64,000 nt of DNA. It comes from Bacteroidota bacterium (lineage in GTDB: Bacteria > Bacteroidota > Bacteroidia > Bacteroidales > UBA7960). Shown here in pieces: positions 1 to 9,280 of this stretch. The first letter of the stretch is position 1. Each line of letters begins with the position of its first letter. The notes under the pieces were generated by a model that saw only the letters and a list, made by a program, of their open reading frames with translations, was not told the origin of the DNA and did no database searches. Made by a program: the position numbers and the translations under genes. The stretch is from the NCBI GenBank assembly GCA_007693555.1, contig REDJ01000232.1, positions 1 through 64,000 on the forward strand. Reading direction: 5' to 3'.

Positions 1-1022
1 ATATAAACTGTGCCGCTATTAAGGCTTACAAGTTCATAGTTGAATTGGATCTGGATGAGATGTAGTATGGTCAGGTTAGCTTCATTATCAAACCCGCTTT
101 GAACTTCAAAGTCCTCCAGTGGAAGAAAAACCTGGTGCCATTGAGTACCAATGTCGAAAGTATGGGTGCTTCGACCGTTTACATCTACATCGTCGCGAAG
201 CAAAACCAGTGCATCTTCAATAGGTTCTTCAGCTTTAACGTTTATCACGAAATAATTATAAGAAGAAACATCAATGAAATCGGGGAAGGCCCACATTCTA
301 TAGCCAGTAAAGGTATTATCTTCACTCACGGTATATTCAAGTTTTATTGCAGCACTGCCATCAATTCCACCATCGGGCAAATCAGTTGCAATAGTTTGGC
401 TGTTAATGACTTCTCTGAATCCACCTACGTTTGTGAACTCATCCTCAAAATCACACCACATAAAATCAATATCAGCAAAAACGGGGTCATCACCATTTCC
501 ATCCGGAGCATTTCCCACCCTTATATTGTCAAAATAAATAATAATGTCTTCATCATGCTCAACTGTTTCCGGGAAGTCAGGGAAGAAAGTTATAACTTCA
601 AAAAGACCGTCCTCATCAGAAAAGTCAAACACAAGAGTTTCCCACTCATTAACTTTTGTCTGGGGAAACAAACTGGGTACTTCAACATCATCAGCTCCGT
701 CGGGTTCTAATTTGAAAACAACTGGACTTATGACCGGCTTCCACACATCCACATAAATATACTTATATTCAGTTAAGTCAAGGGGTTCAGGTAATCTTGA
801 AAAGAAACCTGCCCATGGGTCGCCATCAGCACCACGTCTGAATTCTACAACATAGTTGCTGGTATTCCCAACAGGATCGGGGTTGGGTACAACATGCATA
901 TACCCTTGAGCTCCTGCTGCAAACCAGTTCAGCTCAATGTGTTCATAGTCTTCTACCATTTGAGACCATGCGTATCCTGAGAAAATCAGGATGAAAGTTA
1001 ACAAAAAAGTAAATTTTTTCAT
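1..1022 (-). CDS. Secreted two-domain jelly-roll (CBM-like) protein, 3' end cut by window edge
   Basis: The reading frame starts with ATG at 1022 (MKKFTFLLTF...) and stays open to the window edge, so at least 340 residues are present and the C-terminus is missing. Residues 1-21 are a Sec signal peptide. Two beta-rich domains follow. The first, about 22-170, ends in IIIYFDNIRVG. The second, from about 185, has the motifs DFEDEFTNVGGF, MWAFPDFIDV, KAEEPIEDA and GTVY at the edge. The second domain is the same as the one in the 9281-10114 protein and at the C-terminus of the 21863-25366 protein. Jelly-roll domains of this kind often bind carbohydrate; binding is inference. By analogy with its relatives a T9SS sorting domain may lie beyond the edge. 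It is the most distal visible gene of the minus-strand glucan locus, 259 bases after the metallophosphoesterase gene. Confidence 0.8.
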   Translation of the reverse strand, partial: MKKFTFLLTFILIFSGYAWSQMVEDYEHIELNWFAAGAQGYMHVVPNPDPVGNTSNYVVEFRRGADGDPWAGFFSRLPEPLDLTEYKYIYVDVWKPVISPVVFKLEPDGADDVEVPSLFPQTKVNEWETLVFDFSDEDGLFEVITFFPDFPETVEHDEDIIIYFDNIRVGNAPDGNGDDPVFADIDFMWCDFEDEFTNVGGFREVINSQTIATDLPDGGIDGSAAIKLEYTVSEDNTFTGYRMWAFPDFIDVSSYNYFVINVKAEEPIEDALVLLRDDVDVNGRSTHTFDIGTQWHQVFLPLEDFEVQSGFDNEANLTILHLIQIQFNYELVSLNSGTVY

Positions 1023-1281
1023 AGGTTTTAATTTTTTAGGTTGATGAATAGATTAATTAATTGAATTATAGTATAAAGATAAGAGAAACTTTTTTGAATG
1101 CATAGGTATTTGATCATATTAAAAGATGAATAAATTATTTAATCTTATCAAAACATTTATTATTAAAAGCATCAAAAATGCCATATATTAAGTTATTGAA
1201 AATCTATGTATTATGGTTTTCATTGAGTATTCAAAAAATGTCTTTGTAATCTGATTCAAAAAACACACAAAAAGTTTTTTT

Positions 1282-2892
1282 CTAAGGCTTCACCCAAAGT
1301 ATCTTTTTCCCTTCATGCTCCCACCAGCGATCTTTCGATTTAATATGAATAATGTGCATGCCTGGTTCGAGCTTTTCGGTGATCTCTGCCTGCCAAAGCT
1401 TATAAGAATTTGCCGAGCCTCTCATTTCAAGTCCGGGAAAATCTTCAAAACGTTCTCTTATGGCATTTTCATGCTCCAGCATTTCTCTTCTTAAAGGGTC
1501 CTGGGATATTATTCTTTGCATTGGTATCCAGGGGCCATTATCACCTACGCTCATAAATACTTCTGCATCGGGCATGGCATTAAAGATATTGGCAGTAATA
1601 ACAAGGCCAGGAGTATTTTCACTTTCAATTTTATCCTGTACATGAATATGCATTTGAAAGTCAACACTTCTGCGCGAAGATTGCCAGTGTAGCTTAGCCT
1701 GATTATCAGCAATTTTCAGAATACCGTAACCTGCGGGAGTGCCGTCACTCATAACTGCATGGGGAATACCATATTCATCGGCAAAGCCACGCCACCATGC
1801 ACCACATACGGCTCCTACACTTACCATATGATGAGGATTTTGGGGAGAGAAACCAAAGTCTTCATCCAGGAAACGATGATAATGCCGATGCCAGTGGGCT
1901 CCCAGTGATAAAACATTGGTATGCGAAGAAAGCAACTCAGCGAGACGGTTGCGCTGCTCCATGTTCCATCCCCGGTCGTCCCATGGGATGTGCATAAGTA
2001 TGATAAGCAGTTTGTCATTGTCTAAGCGAGCTAATTCATTCTCAAGATAGATCATGTGGTTTTCGCTCACTTCTGGCCGGTAGTATCTGTTATCACCATC
2101 AATAATAAATCGAATGTTGTCCATTACAATAAAATGGGCAGGGCCATACTCAAAGGAGTAATATGACGGGCCATAATGTTTGAAGTATTTGCCACGGGCA
2201 GCAATGTTGTCATCTGCGGTGAAATCCAGATCATGGTTTCCGATAAGGTGTCTCCATGGCACCCCAAGTTTGGAAATGATCTGATTCAGGGGCTCAAAAA
2301 GGTCAAGATTATCAAAAACAAGATCACCCAGAGTTATGCCAAATGCAGCATCATAACCGATGAGTTCATCCACAGCATCCCTGGTAAGATAATGCAATTC
2401 CTTTTCATTTCGCGGCTGGGTATCGGCAAATACTATCACTTCAAATTCATCAGGTTCTTCAACTGGGTACATTGGAAAATCTGCCGATTCGGGCAGTGGA
2501 GCTGTGGCTGCAAGACCTGTGTATTTTGCCCCGGTAGCTCCTTGCGGAAAATTTTTGTAGTAAAACCTTGGGATTTGCAGGTTATCTGCAGCAATATTCC
2601 AGTTACGGGGTTTAATAACAAAAACAAATGAATTATCCAGCAATTCCAAACGATAACTTCCCCCCTGATCTGTCAGAACAATATCCCTGCCATTGGATAC
2701 TGCAATACCCTCAAGAGGAATGTCTACAGCAGGATTATAGGTGCCGGTTTTTTCCTTATCATGAAACACGATGCCTGTAATTTCCCTGGTATTATTTTCA
2801 GCTTGCTGCCCATACAACAAGGAATTTGCCCAAAGCAAAAACAGTATTATTGAAATAAAATATTTAAAAGATTGAAAAAGTGAATTATTCAT
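1282..2892 (-). CDS. Calcineurin-like metallophosphoesterase, exported
   Basis: This 536-residue protein has an N-terminal signal/anchor segment (about 10-28) and an Ig-like N-terminal domain (about 38-120). A calcineurin-type phosphoesterase core follows: FADTQ at 156-160, GDLVFD from 189, GNHD at 218-221, LMHIPWDD and GAHWHRHYH. A beta-rich C-terminal domain closes it. This matches the metallophosphoesterase family with extra N- and C-terminal domains common in Bacteroidota. The first metal motif reads D-T-Q rather than D-x-H. Such enzymes hydrolyse phosphomonoesters or phosphodiesters; the substrate is unknown. It sits 73 bases downstream of a GH144 gene on the same strand, so a role in removing phospho-substituents from the glucan is attractive but is inference. 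Confidence 0.85.
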   Translation of the reverse strand: MNNSLFQSFKYFISIILFLLWANSLLYGQQAENNTREITGIVFHDKEKTGTYNPAVDIPLEGIAVSNGRDIVLTDQGGSYRLELLDNSFVFVIKPRNWNIAADNLQIPRFYYKNFPQGATGAKYTGLAATAPLPESADFPMYPVEEPDEFEVIVFADTQPRNEKELHYLTRDAVDELIGYDAAFGITLGDLVFDNLDLFEPLNQIISKLGVPWRHLIGNHDLDFTADDNIAARGKYFKHYGPSYYSFEYGPAHFIVMDNIRFIIDGDNRYYRPEVSENHMIYLENELARLDNDKLLIILMHIPWDDRGWNMEQRNRLAELLSSHTNVLSLGAHWHRHYHRFLDEDFGFSPQNPHHMVSVGAVCGAWWRGFADEYGIPHAVMSDGTPAGYGILKIADNQAKLHWQSSRRSVDFQMHIHVQDKIESENTPGLVITANIFNAMPDAEVFMSVGDNGPWIPMQRIISQDPLRREMLEHENAIRERFEDFPGLEMRGSANSYKLWQAEITEKLEPGMHIIHIKSKDRWWEHEGKKILWVKP

Positions 2893-2965
2893 ACCGTTGT
2901 TTTTTCGCTAAAAATAATGCAAAGCATGTTATAAAAAGAGATGAACAGATTAATAAATAATTAAT

Positions 2966-4297
2966 TTAAAATGAAATAAAACCTAGTTTTCTCAGGCCAT
3001 CTGACACTTCAGGGTTTTTCATAAACAAATCCCATAAAAGCCCGCTACGGTGGTTTTCTATCATAACCACAATTGGCCCCTGGTCGATGGCAAGATATCT
3101 TTGGGGAAACCAGTTTTCCGATATACTGAAAGCATCATAAAATCCATATTTTCCCCATAATCTGTCTCCCAGCTCTTCGTAAAAATACCGCATAACCTGC
3201 ATTGAATATTCAGGAGTATATGGCATAGATGAAAGAGCCGCTGTAGGTGTAATCACTCCCCTGTCATTCACAGGACTGTGTGAAGCATAACCTGTCGGAG
3301 AATAGCTTGATGTCAATCCCCAGCTGTATTCATGGTAACCCTCAAATCCAAGGGGGTTTTCAATACAATAGGCCCGGTTAATCAGGGTATGATTGACATT
3401 GTGCTCCCAATAATTTGCATATTGGTCTTCAAGGTTTCTTGGGTCAAGACCCAGAAAAGAATAATGAGCCCAAAAAAGCGGACCACCATATTCTCCACCC
3501 CGGTTGTGCTTTAAAGTAAGTGTATACCCATATTGTGAGGTATGGGTTTTTATTTCGCCATCTCTTGCCCAGCCAAAGTGGTAGGCTGATGCAGGTATGG
3601 GATGAGTAGGAGATGAGGCAGCCAGTATATATGTAATCAAACATTCATTGTAACCTCTTATTTGATGATTCATTCGCCATTCATGGTTGGGCGACCAATG
3701 CCAGTAAAGAACATCTTCATTGTCGCGCAAATGCCAGTCCCATTGCACTTCTCTCCAAAGCTCATCAATTCGGGCGGCGAGTTTTTTTTCATGACTATCG
3801 CCCTGAAGAAGATATTGTTTTGCGGTAAGAAGACCTTGAATCAACAGAGAAGTTTCTACAACATCAGAGCCATCATCATACCTGCTGAAAGGACTAACTT
3901 TTCCGGTTTCGCCATCAAGCCAGTGTGGCCATACTCCATGATACCGGTCTGCCGTGATCAAAAAATCAACAATCTGACTCAATCGATTTACGCCTTCCTC
4001 TCGGGTAATGAAATTTCTTTCAATTCCGGTAACAATAGCCATAATGCCAAAGCCCGAACCTCCTGTAGTTACAATATGTTTATCATTTCTCGGATAAATG
4101 CCATCAACATGATATCGCTCACGTGCCATTCCCGAATTGGGCTCTGCACCGTCCCAGAAATACTGAAATGTATGGTATTGAACCAGTTCAAGTAATTCTT
4201 CGTCAGACAGTTTTAAACCATCATAATAGTCTTTTGGTGCAGAGCTGCTAAGGAGAAGTACTGAAATACATATAATTAATATACGAAATATATACAT
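2966..4297 (-). CDS. GH144-type endo-beta-1,2-glucanase (glucoamylase-fold domain)
   Basis: The 443-residue protein has a signal peptide (1-20, no clear lipobox) and a single alpha-barrel domain of the Pfam glycoamylase type. Recognisable blocks are TGGSGFGIMAI, ADRYHGVWPHW, YDDGSDVVET (140-149), RGYNECL (E218), FFxAHYSFLGLDPR-like FWAHYSFLGLDPR, and GPIVVMIENHRSGLLW. D141, D145 and E218 match in spacing the acidic residues I recall as essential in the Chitinophaga pinensis GH144 enzyme (D135, D139, E211). GH144 enzymes cut linear beta-1,2-glucan to sophorooligosaccharides. Database names such as glucoamylase are misleading. It follows susD after 175 bases that contain a long palindrome. It is closely similar to the 25434-26813 protein. 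Periplasmic or surface location is likely. Confidence 0.86.
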   Translation of the reverse strand: MYIFRILIICISVLLLSSSAPKDYYDGLKLSDEELLELVQYHTFQYFWDGAEPNSGMARERYHVDGIYPRNDKHIVTTGGSGFGIMAIVTGIERNFITREEGVNRLSQIVDFLITADRYHGVWPHWLDGETGKVSPFSRYDDGSDVVETSLLIQGLLTAKQYLLQGDSHEKKLAARIDELWREVQWDWHLRDNEDVLYWHWSPNHEWRMNHQIRGYNECLITYILAASSPTHPIPASAYHFGWARDGEIKTHTSQYGYTLTLKHNRGGEYGGPLFWAHYSFLGLDPRNLEDQYANYWEHNVNHTLINRAYCIENPLGFEGYHEYSWGLTSSYSPTGYASHSPVNDRGVITPTAALSSMPYTPEYSMQVMRYFYEELGDRLWGKYGFYDAFSISENWFPQRYLAIDQGPIVVMIENHRSGLLWDLFMKNPEVSDGLRKLGFISF

Positions 4298-4368
4298 GCT
4301 TCTTTTTCCTGGTATTTACGGGTTTTTCATATGTTTATTTTGAGCAGGATTTTCTATGAAATTTTCCG

Positions 4369-4454
4369 GATATATAACTATTGAACCCTTTTAAAGTTAC
4401 TCCAGCAAATTAGTTAACTGAGGTTTCTTTAAGCGGTTCAATAGTTTATATATC
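4369..4454. repeat. Long imperfect inverted repeat between susD and the GH144 gene
   Basis: The left arm at 4369-4387 (GATATATAACTATTGAACC) pairs with the right arm at 4435-4454, with one bulged base. Pairing resumes inside the arms (TTAAAG on both sides), giving arms near 28 bases around a loop of about 30. On the transcribed minus strand the structure begins 18 bases after the susD stop codon. There is no T-run after it, so it is not a classic terminator. It could stabilise the upstream susCD message, attenuate the downstream genes, or be a small MITE-like element. Confidence 0.75.
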
Positions 4455-4472
4455 TGTTCTTGCATCATCTTA

Positions 4473-6026
4473 TTAATTCGGAAACAAACCAGAAACCGGT
4501 GGTTCAGCCAATCCGGGTTGCAGGTCGATTTGGACAGTAGGGATCGGGAAAAACTCATGCTCACCAGGAACAAAGTTTGGTCCGAGTTCTTCTGTTCTGT
4601 TAAGTCTTACAAGGTCAAAGAATCTGTCAGCACCCCATTCAAATTCCAGTTCAGCGGCTCGTTCATCCAGTAAATCATCGATAGTTGCACCGGAAATGGG
4701 TGGCATACCGGCACGGTCTCTAACTTCATTGATAAAACTATCGCCGGCACCGGCACCGTTGAGATGTATCAATGCTTCAGCATGAAGCAAAAGGGTTTCG
4801 GCATAGCGGAAAATTCTTACATTATTCCAGCCACCATAACGGAATCTACCGGGAGTTTGCTGGTTAAATGGAAGGTAATTTTTAAACCAGAAAGCTTCGG
4901 CAGCACCCCTTCCTTCGTTGTTATATCTGTCAAGCAATGCCTGAAGGTCAGCCGGAATTGCGCCAATGGAGTCTCCGTCCAGGGTTGCAGTATTTGGATA
5001 GATGATACTTGTTTCATAACGGATACCTTCGCCTCTGGCTTGCATCAGATCTATGTATTTCTGGGCAGGCATGGAAAAACCCCATCCACTGTTAAAAGAA
5101 CCTCCATCATATCTGGTACCGCCTGCCTGTTTTATACCATGTGCTACATAGTACTGGTCAATCCAGGTTGCATTTCCGGTAGCAGTGCCAAAATCGGTAT
5201 GATTCATTTCAAAAATATTCTCGGAAGAAAATTCTCCGGGCTTTTTGAATAAATTATAAAAATCAGGGAATAGTGAAAATACACCACTATTAATGATTTC
5301 ACCTGAAGCGTCGAGCATAGTTTCATAATCCTGAACATCAGCAGCAGCTTTGGCTAATAGCATGTAAGCTGCCCACTTTGTAACACCACCCTTTCTGGGA
5401 AGCATGGCCGGATGCTGAGAAGGCAGGTCATTAACTATTTCATTGAGCTCGCGGAAAATATAATCATATGCTTCAAGACGCGGTGCTCTTCTTAAAGCTG
5501 CTGCCACAGTACTGCGGTCGTAGTAGGGAATATCACCATAAATTCTGGCCATCCTCCAGTAAGCCAATGCCCTGAAAAACCTTACTTCGGCTTTGTATTG
5601 CCTTACAAGTTCCTGGTCGGAGGCATGTTCTCCGAAAAGTGCAAGTTCTTCAAGGGCGGCATCGGCATCTCTTATCAGACCAAAATGAGCAACCCATAGG
5701 TTGTTAACAAACCAGGCAGCTCTTAGTGATTCATATTTGAAATCCTGAATATCTTCCATAACGGGCTGGTCATTGGCATGAGCCCCTTTAAAGATAAAAT
5801 CACTTCTGAAATTCAACATGCATTGGTTGGCCCAATGATGCAGATTATTGGCGTTTGCTCTTGCGTATATACCTGAAACAGGTTCATACATTCTGCTTTC
5901 ATCTGTATAGTCAACTTCCTCAAGCGGTATCTGACCTTCAACAGCTTTGTCAAGAAAATCCTCGCAACTGCTGAACAAAAAAACCAGGAGCATAGGTACG
6001 ATTATAAATATTCGATTATTTTTCAT
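4473..6026 (-). CDS. susD: SusD-like glycan-binding outer membrane lipoprotein
   Basis: The chosen start (6026) gives MKNNRIFIIVPMLLVFLFSSC, a lipoprotein signal with Cys21; an upstream in-frame ATG at 6119 would bury this signal behind 31 residues and is rejected. The protein (517 residues) is a RagB/SusD family alpha-helical TPR-like lipoprotein: it has the family N-terminus (SSCEDFLDKAVEGQIPLEEV), the QELVRQYKAEVRFFRALAYW helix and a C-terminal RAAELEFEWGADRFFDLVRLN block, with the family FxPIPxxQID ending (FFPIPTVQIDLQPG). SusD proteins cap the SusC barrel and bind oligosaccharide at the cell surface. It lies 101 bases after susC on the same strand, the usual order. Its ligand is inferred from the neighbouring enzymes to be beta-1,2-gluco-oligosaccharide. 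Confidence 0.95.
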   Translation of the reverse strand: MKNNRIFIIVPMLLVFLFSSCEDFLDKAVEGQIPLEEVDYTDESRMYEPVSGIYARANANNLHHWANQCMLNFRSDFIFKGAHANDQPVMEDIQDFKYESLRAAWFVNNLWVAHFGLIRDADAALEELALFGEHASDQELVRQYKAEVRFFRALAYWRMARIYGDIPYYDRSTVAAALRRAPRLEAYDYIFRELNEIVNDLPSQHPAMLPRKGGVTKWAAYMLLAKAAADVQDYETMLDASGEIINSGVFSLFPDFYNLFKKPGEFSSENIFEMNHTDFGTATGNATWIDQYYVAHGIKQAGGTRYDGGSFNSGWGFSMPAQKYIDLMQARGEGIRYETSIIYPNTATLDGDSIGAIPADLQALLDRYNNEGRGAAEAFWFKNYLPFNQQTPGRFRYGGWNNVRIFRYAETLLLHAEALIHLNGAGAGDSFINEVRDRAGMPPISGATIDDLLDERAAELEFEWGADRFFDLVRLNRTEELGPNFVPGEHEFFPIPTVQIDLQPGLAEPPVSGLFPN

Positions 6027-6127
6027 ATCATTAAAATTTGAAAGTTTGGTGATCATATTACCTGATAATTTAAACTTAACATAAATAATTTGCTTAATAA
6101 AATCGGGTCTCATGATCATTTATTTTT

Positions 6128-9100
6128 TTAATAAGTAATGTTAACACCAAGAGTAAAGCTAGTAGGTATAGGATACACCCCTGCAGCTTCACCCTGTCCT
6201 GTTACTTCTGGCGTAAAGCCATTGAATTTAAAGAAAGTAAGCGGATTTTGGGCGGCAAACCTTACCCTGATTGTAGAGCCTGATTGGCTTCCGGGCAAAA
6301 TATCACGGAAGGTATAACCAAGAGTTATGTTTTGAATTCTGAAAAATGACCCATCTTCAACAAGGAAAGAATTTAGTGGGTTTAAGTTCCAGGAATTTAC
6401 CATGCCTTTGGCTGATGGATAGGAATTGGTAGATCCTTCTCCTGTCCATCTGTTCTCATAAAGGTCAAGATCAAAATTGTAATCAGCATGCCATGCTCTG
6501 TTTCCCCTTAAGCGGTTAATAAGTTTATTGCCCGAAACACCATATAAAGAAACAAAAAAGTCCCAGTTTCTGTATTCAAGGCTTATTTGTCCGCCATAGG
6601 TAAAATCAGGAATATTGGCCCCAAGGTATTGACGGTCATTCTCATCAATAATACCATCACCATTTAAATCTTCAAATTTTAAGAATCCGGGTTCTACCTG
6701 CGTATGTACACTTGTATCGAGATGTTCTTCAATTTCTTCCCAGTTTTGATACACACCAATTACCTTGTACCCATAAAAAGAGTAAAGCGGATGTCCTACC
6801 TCAGTTCTTCTGCGAAATTCGGCAGATCCTGCATCAATGTAAGGTTCTCCTCCAAGGCTAAGTACTTCATTTCTTAGTGTACCCAGGTTTGCTCTCACGT
6901 TATATCTGAGCCCACCTGTCTCATCCTGCCAGTTAATAGAAAATTCCATACCGGTATTGAGGATTTCTCCAACATTTCGGATCAAACCACCTGCACCCAT
7001 AAGGTTGCTGGTCCAGATTGCTGCATTTTTTGTGACACGGTAAAACCAGTCAATTTCTGTATAAAGCCTGCTGTCAAAAGTAGAGAGCTCAATTCCGGCA
7101 TTGGTTTCTTCAGTCAACTCCCATTCTAATTCATTGAAGAAAACGCTGGAAACATATCCGGGTATGATTTGGTCATTTCCGAAAATATATGAATTATCAA
7201 TCCCGGTAAAAATTTCCCGGGTACCTGATTCGCGTGGCACAGCATTGTTACCAAGTTGACCCCAGCTTGCTCTGAGCTTAACAAAGTCAAAAAGCTCCTG
7301 GTTATCCATAAAAGATTCCTCACTTACGACCCAACCAACCCCAACTGAGGGAAAGTAGCCCCATGTTTGTGAGTACTTATCGGTACCATCTGCCCTGAAT
7401 GTTGTATTCAGCAAGTACCTGTGATTGAAGTTGTACATAAGACGGCCAAAATATGAAACACCTCTTTCAGCAAACCCACCGTCGAATACATTGAAGCTGG
7501 CAGGATCCGGGTCTTCTGAATTTCCAAAATATAAATATTCGGGAATAAGACCCGGAACATCACGTGCACTGCCTCCAACATGTCTTGCATCAACCTGTCG
7601 GGTAGAAAAACCTCCCAAGACAGTAAAATTATGGTTGCCAATATTATCTTTATAGGTTAGGGTGTGATCAAGGTGCAGAGCACTGAAGTAATTATACCTT
7701 TTTGACAGACTTGAGTTTTCATTTCTCAGTTTATCATCAACAAAATAAACAGGAACATAAACCCTGTTGTTATTGTTTCTGATTTCATGGCTGAACTGGG
7801 TTCTGAAAACCAATCTGTCATCTCCAGTAAGTTTCAGATTGGCATGTGCATTATACATAAGATTGATTCCACTGGTAAAATTAAAATTGCCTGTCATGAA
7901 ATCAAGCATAGCAACCGGATTATTTACAGGTCCTACCTGATAACCGGCCTGAATGACCCCTGCATATTCACCTGTTTCTTCCCTGACCGGTGTAATGGGT
8001 ACCGCACTATACATGGCACCCCATACAGAGCCTTCATCACGGGCGTGTGTATGGTTCAGGATTATGTTAGTACCTAAATCGAGGAAATTATAGGGATTAA
8101 AGTTAACACTTGCCTTCAGGTTGATTCGTTCATAGGTATGGTCTGATTGAAGTAGTCCTTCCTGGCCCATATAACTTGCACCCACGTGGTAGGTTGTAAG
8201 GTCGGTGCCACCCCTGAAGGTTAGTGAATGATTCATAACCCTACCCACTCCCAATAATTCATTATACCAGTCTGTATCTGTGGCGGGAATAACGTATTGC
8301 TCACCGTTCAGTGTAAAATCCCGTCCACCCCAAATATTGATTGAAGGTAAAAGACGTGAGTAAGAGTCTTGTTCTATCAACAGTGTTGAGTATTGCTCCC
8401 CATTGGTCATCTGCATGATGTTGCTGGTTGAATTATAGCCAACATAGCCATCATATTCAATAATTATCCCCTCGCCTCTGCGTCCTTGTCTTGTAGTAAC
8501 CATTATTACCCCTCCGGCTGCCCTGACACCATAAATAGAAGCTGCAGAAGCATCCTTCAAAATAGCAATAGACTCTATGTCATTAGCGCTTAGCCAGTTA
8601 ATATTGTCGTAAAACATTCCATCCACAACAAATAAGGGCTGCGCACCCTGCATTGATGCAATACCACGTATATTGATCTCAGGGTTGGAACCGGGGCCTC
8701 CCCTGTTGATGATTTGCACACCAGGGGCTGCTCCTTGCAATGCGGATGCCGGGTTGGATGTAATGTTTCTGACAATATCGGCTCCGCTTACAACCGGGAT
8801 AGGCGCAGTTAAATCAGCCGAACGGGCTGTTCCATAGCCGATTACAACAACCTCATCAATGCCGATAGCTGCCATTTCCAATACAACATTTATTATGGTT
8901 CTGCCTTCTACCGGAACTTCTTTTGTTTGCATTCCAATAAAAGAAAAAACCAGGGTTGCATCTTCGGGAACATTACGCAGGGAATATTGCCCATTCATGT
9001 CAGAAGTGGTGCCTGCAGTAGTTCCCTTAATAATCACCGTAACTCCCGGAATTGTAGTTCCGTCATCGGCACTGGTAATAGTACCGGTCACAGAAATCTG

Positions 9101-9160
9101 GGATAACGCTGTATTTGCCAGAAAGGGCAGATACATTAAAATAATTAGTAGTTTTTTCAT
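6128..9160 (-). CDS. susC: SusC/RagA-family TonB-dependent oligosaccharide transporter
   Basis: The 1010-residue protein has a signal peptide (1-20), a carboxypeptidase-D-regulatory-like domain (about 22-98: ISVTGTITSADDGTTIPGVTV), the SusC family segment DEVVVIGYGTARSADLT, and a plug domain with QPLFVVDGMFYD, ILKDASAASIYG and AAGGVIMVTT. A long beta-barrel ends in an aromatic residue (LGVNITY). It imports oligosaccharides across the outer membrane with energy from TonB-ExbBD; an ExbB/ExbD operon is present at 48153-50378. It is followed by susD. Upstream, at 9235-9269, is a stable stem-loop just after the preceding gene. No signal-transduction extension (STN domain) is visible at the N-terminus, so it is a plain transporter and not a sigma-factor-linked receptor. 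Confidence 0.96.
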   Translation of the reverse strand: MKKLLIILMYLPFLANTALSQISVTGTITSADDGTTIPGVTVIIKGTTAGTTSDMNGQYSLRNVPEDATLVFSFIGMQTKEVPVEGRTIINVVLEMAAIGIDEVVVIGYGTARSADLTAPIPVVSGADIVRNITSNPASALQGAAPGVQIINRGGPGSNPEINIRGIASMQGAQPLFVVDGMFYDNINWLSANDIESIAILKDASAASIYGVRAAGGVIMVTTRQGRRGEGIIIEYDGYVGYNSTSNIMQMTNGEQYSTLLIEQDSYSRLLPSINIWGGRDFTLNGEQYVIPATDTDWYNELLGVGRVMNHSLTFRGGTDLTTYHVGASYMGQEGLLQSDHTYERINLKASVNFNPYNFLDLGTNIILNHTHARDEGSVWGAMYSAVPITPVREETGEYAGVIQAGYQVGPVNNPVAMLDFMTGNFNFTSGINLMYNAHANLKLTGDDRLVFRTQFSHEIRNNNNRVYVPVYFVDDKLRNENSSLSKRYNYFSALHLDHTLTYKDNIGNHNFTVLGGFSTRQVDARHVGGSARDVPGLIPEYLYFGNSEDPDPASFNVFDGGFAERGVSYFGRLMYNFNHRYLLNTTFRADGTDKYSQTWGYFPSVGVGWVVSEESFMDNQELFDFVKLRASWGQLGNNAVPRESGTREIFTGIDNSYIFGNDQIIPGYVSSVFFNELEWELTEETNAGIELSTFDSRLYTEIDWFYRVTKNAAIWTSNLMGAGGLIRNVGEILNTGMEFSINWQDETGGLRYNVRANLGTLRNEVLSLGGEPYIDAGSAEFRRRTEVGHPLYSFYGYKVIGVYQNWEEIEEHLDTSVHTQVEPGFLKFEDLNGDGIIDENDRQYLGANIPDFTYGGQISLEYRNWDFFVSLYGVSGNKLINRLRGNRAWHADYNFDLDLYENRWTGEGSTNSYPSAKGMVNSWNLNPLNSFLVEDGSFFRIQNITLGYTFRDILPGSQSGSTIRVRFAAQNPLTFFKFNGFTPEVTGQGEAAGVYPIPTSFTLGVNITY

Positions 9161-9234
9161 AATAATATATTTGGTTTAAGTTTTTAATATCCTGTAAAGT
9201 TATTTCCAGGAATATTTTTATTGTAAGTATTTGT

Positions 9235-9269
9235 CAAAGCCTGTGGGGGCAATTCCCTCCCAGGCTTTG
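9235..9269 (-). other. Stem-loop between the jelly-roll gene and susC
   Basis: CAAAGCCTG at 9235-9243 pairs perfectly with CAGGCTTTG at 9261-9269, with further GGG/CCC pairing inside. It begins 11 bases after the stop codon of the upstream gene on the transcribed strand and ends 74 bases before the susC start. No T-run follows on the minus strand, so intrinsic termination is doubtful. A processing or message-stability element that uncouples susCD expression from the upstream genes is possible. Confidence 0.7.
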
Positions 9270-9280
9270 AAACAAAATAT

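Noticed and set aside
99-710. Open plus-strand frame of 203 residues
   Set aside because: It lies antisense to the secreted jelly-roll gene (1-1022, minus), which has a signal peptide and domain similarity to two other proteins here. The plus frame has no recognisable features.
2966-4297. Glucoamylase (alpha-glucan) function for the glycoamylase-fold proteins
   Set aside because: The family name is historical. The acidic residue spacing and the GH94/GH3 context fit beta-1,2-glucanase, and no starch-type GH13 or GH97 enzyme is in the locus.
6027-6119. Upstream in-frame start for the SusD gene
   Set aside because: It would place 31 residues before an obvious lipoprotein signal. The start at 6026 gives a normal SusD signal peptide with Cys21.
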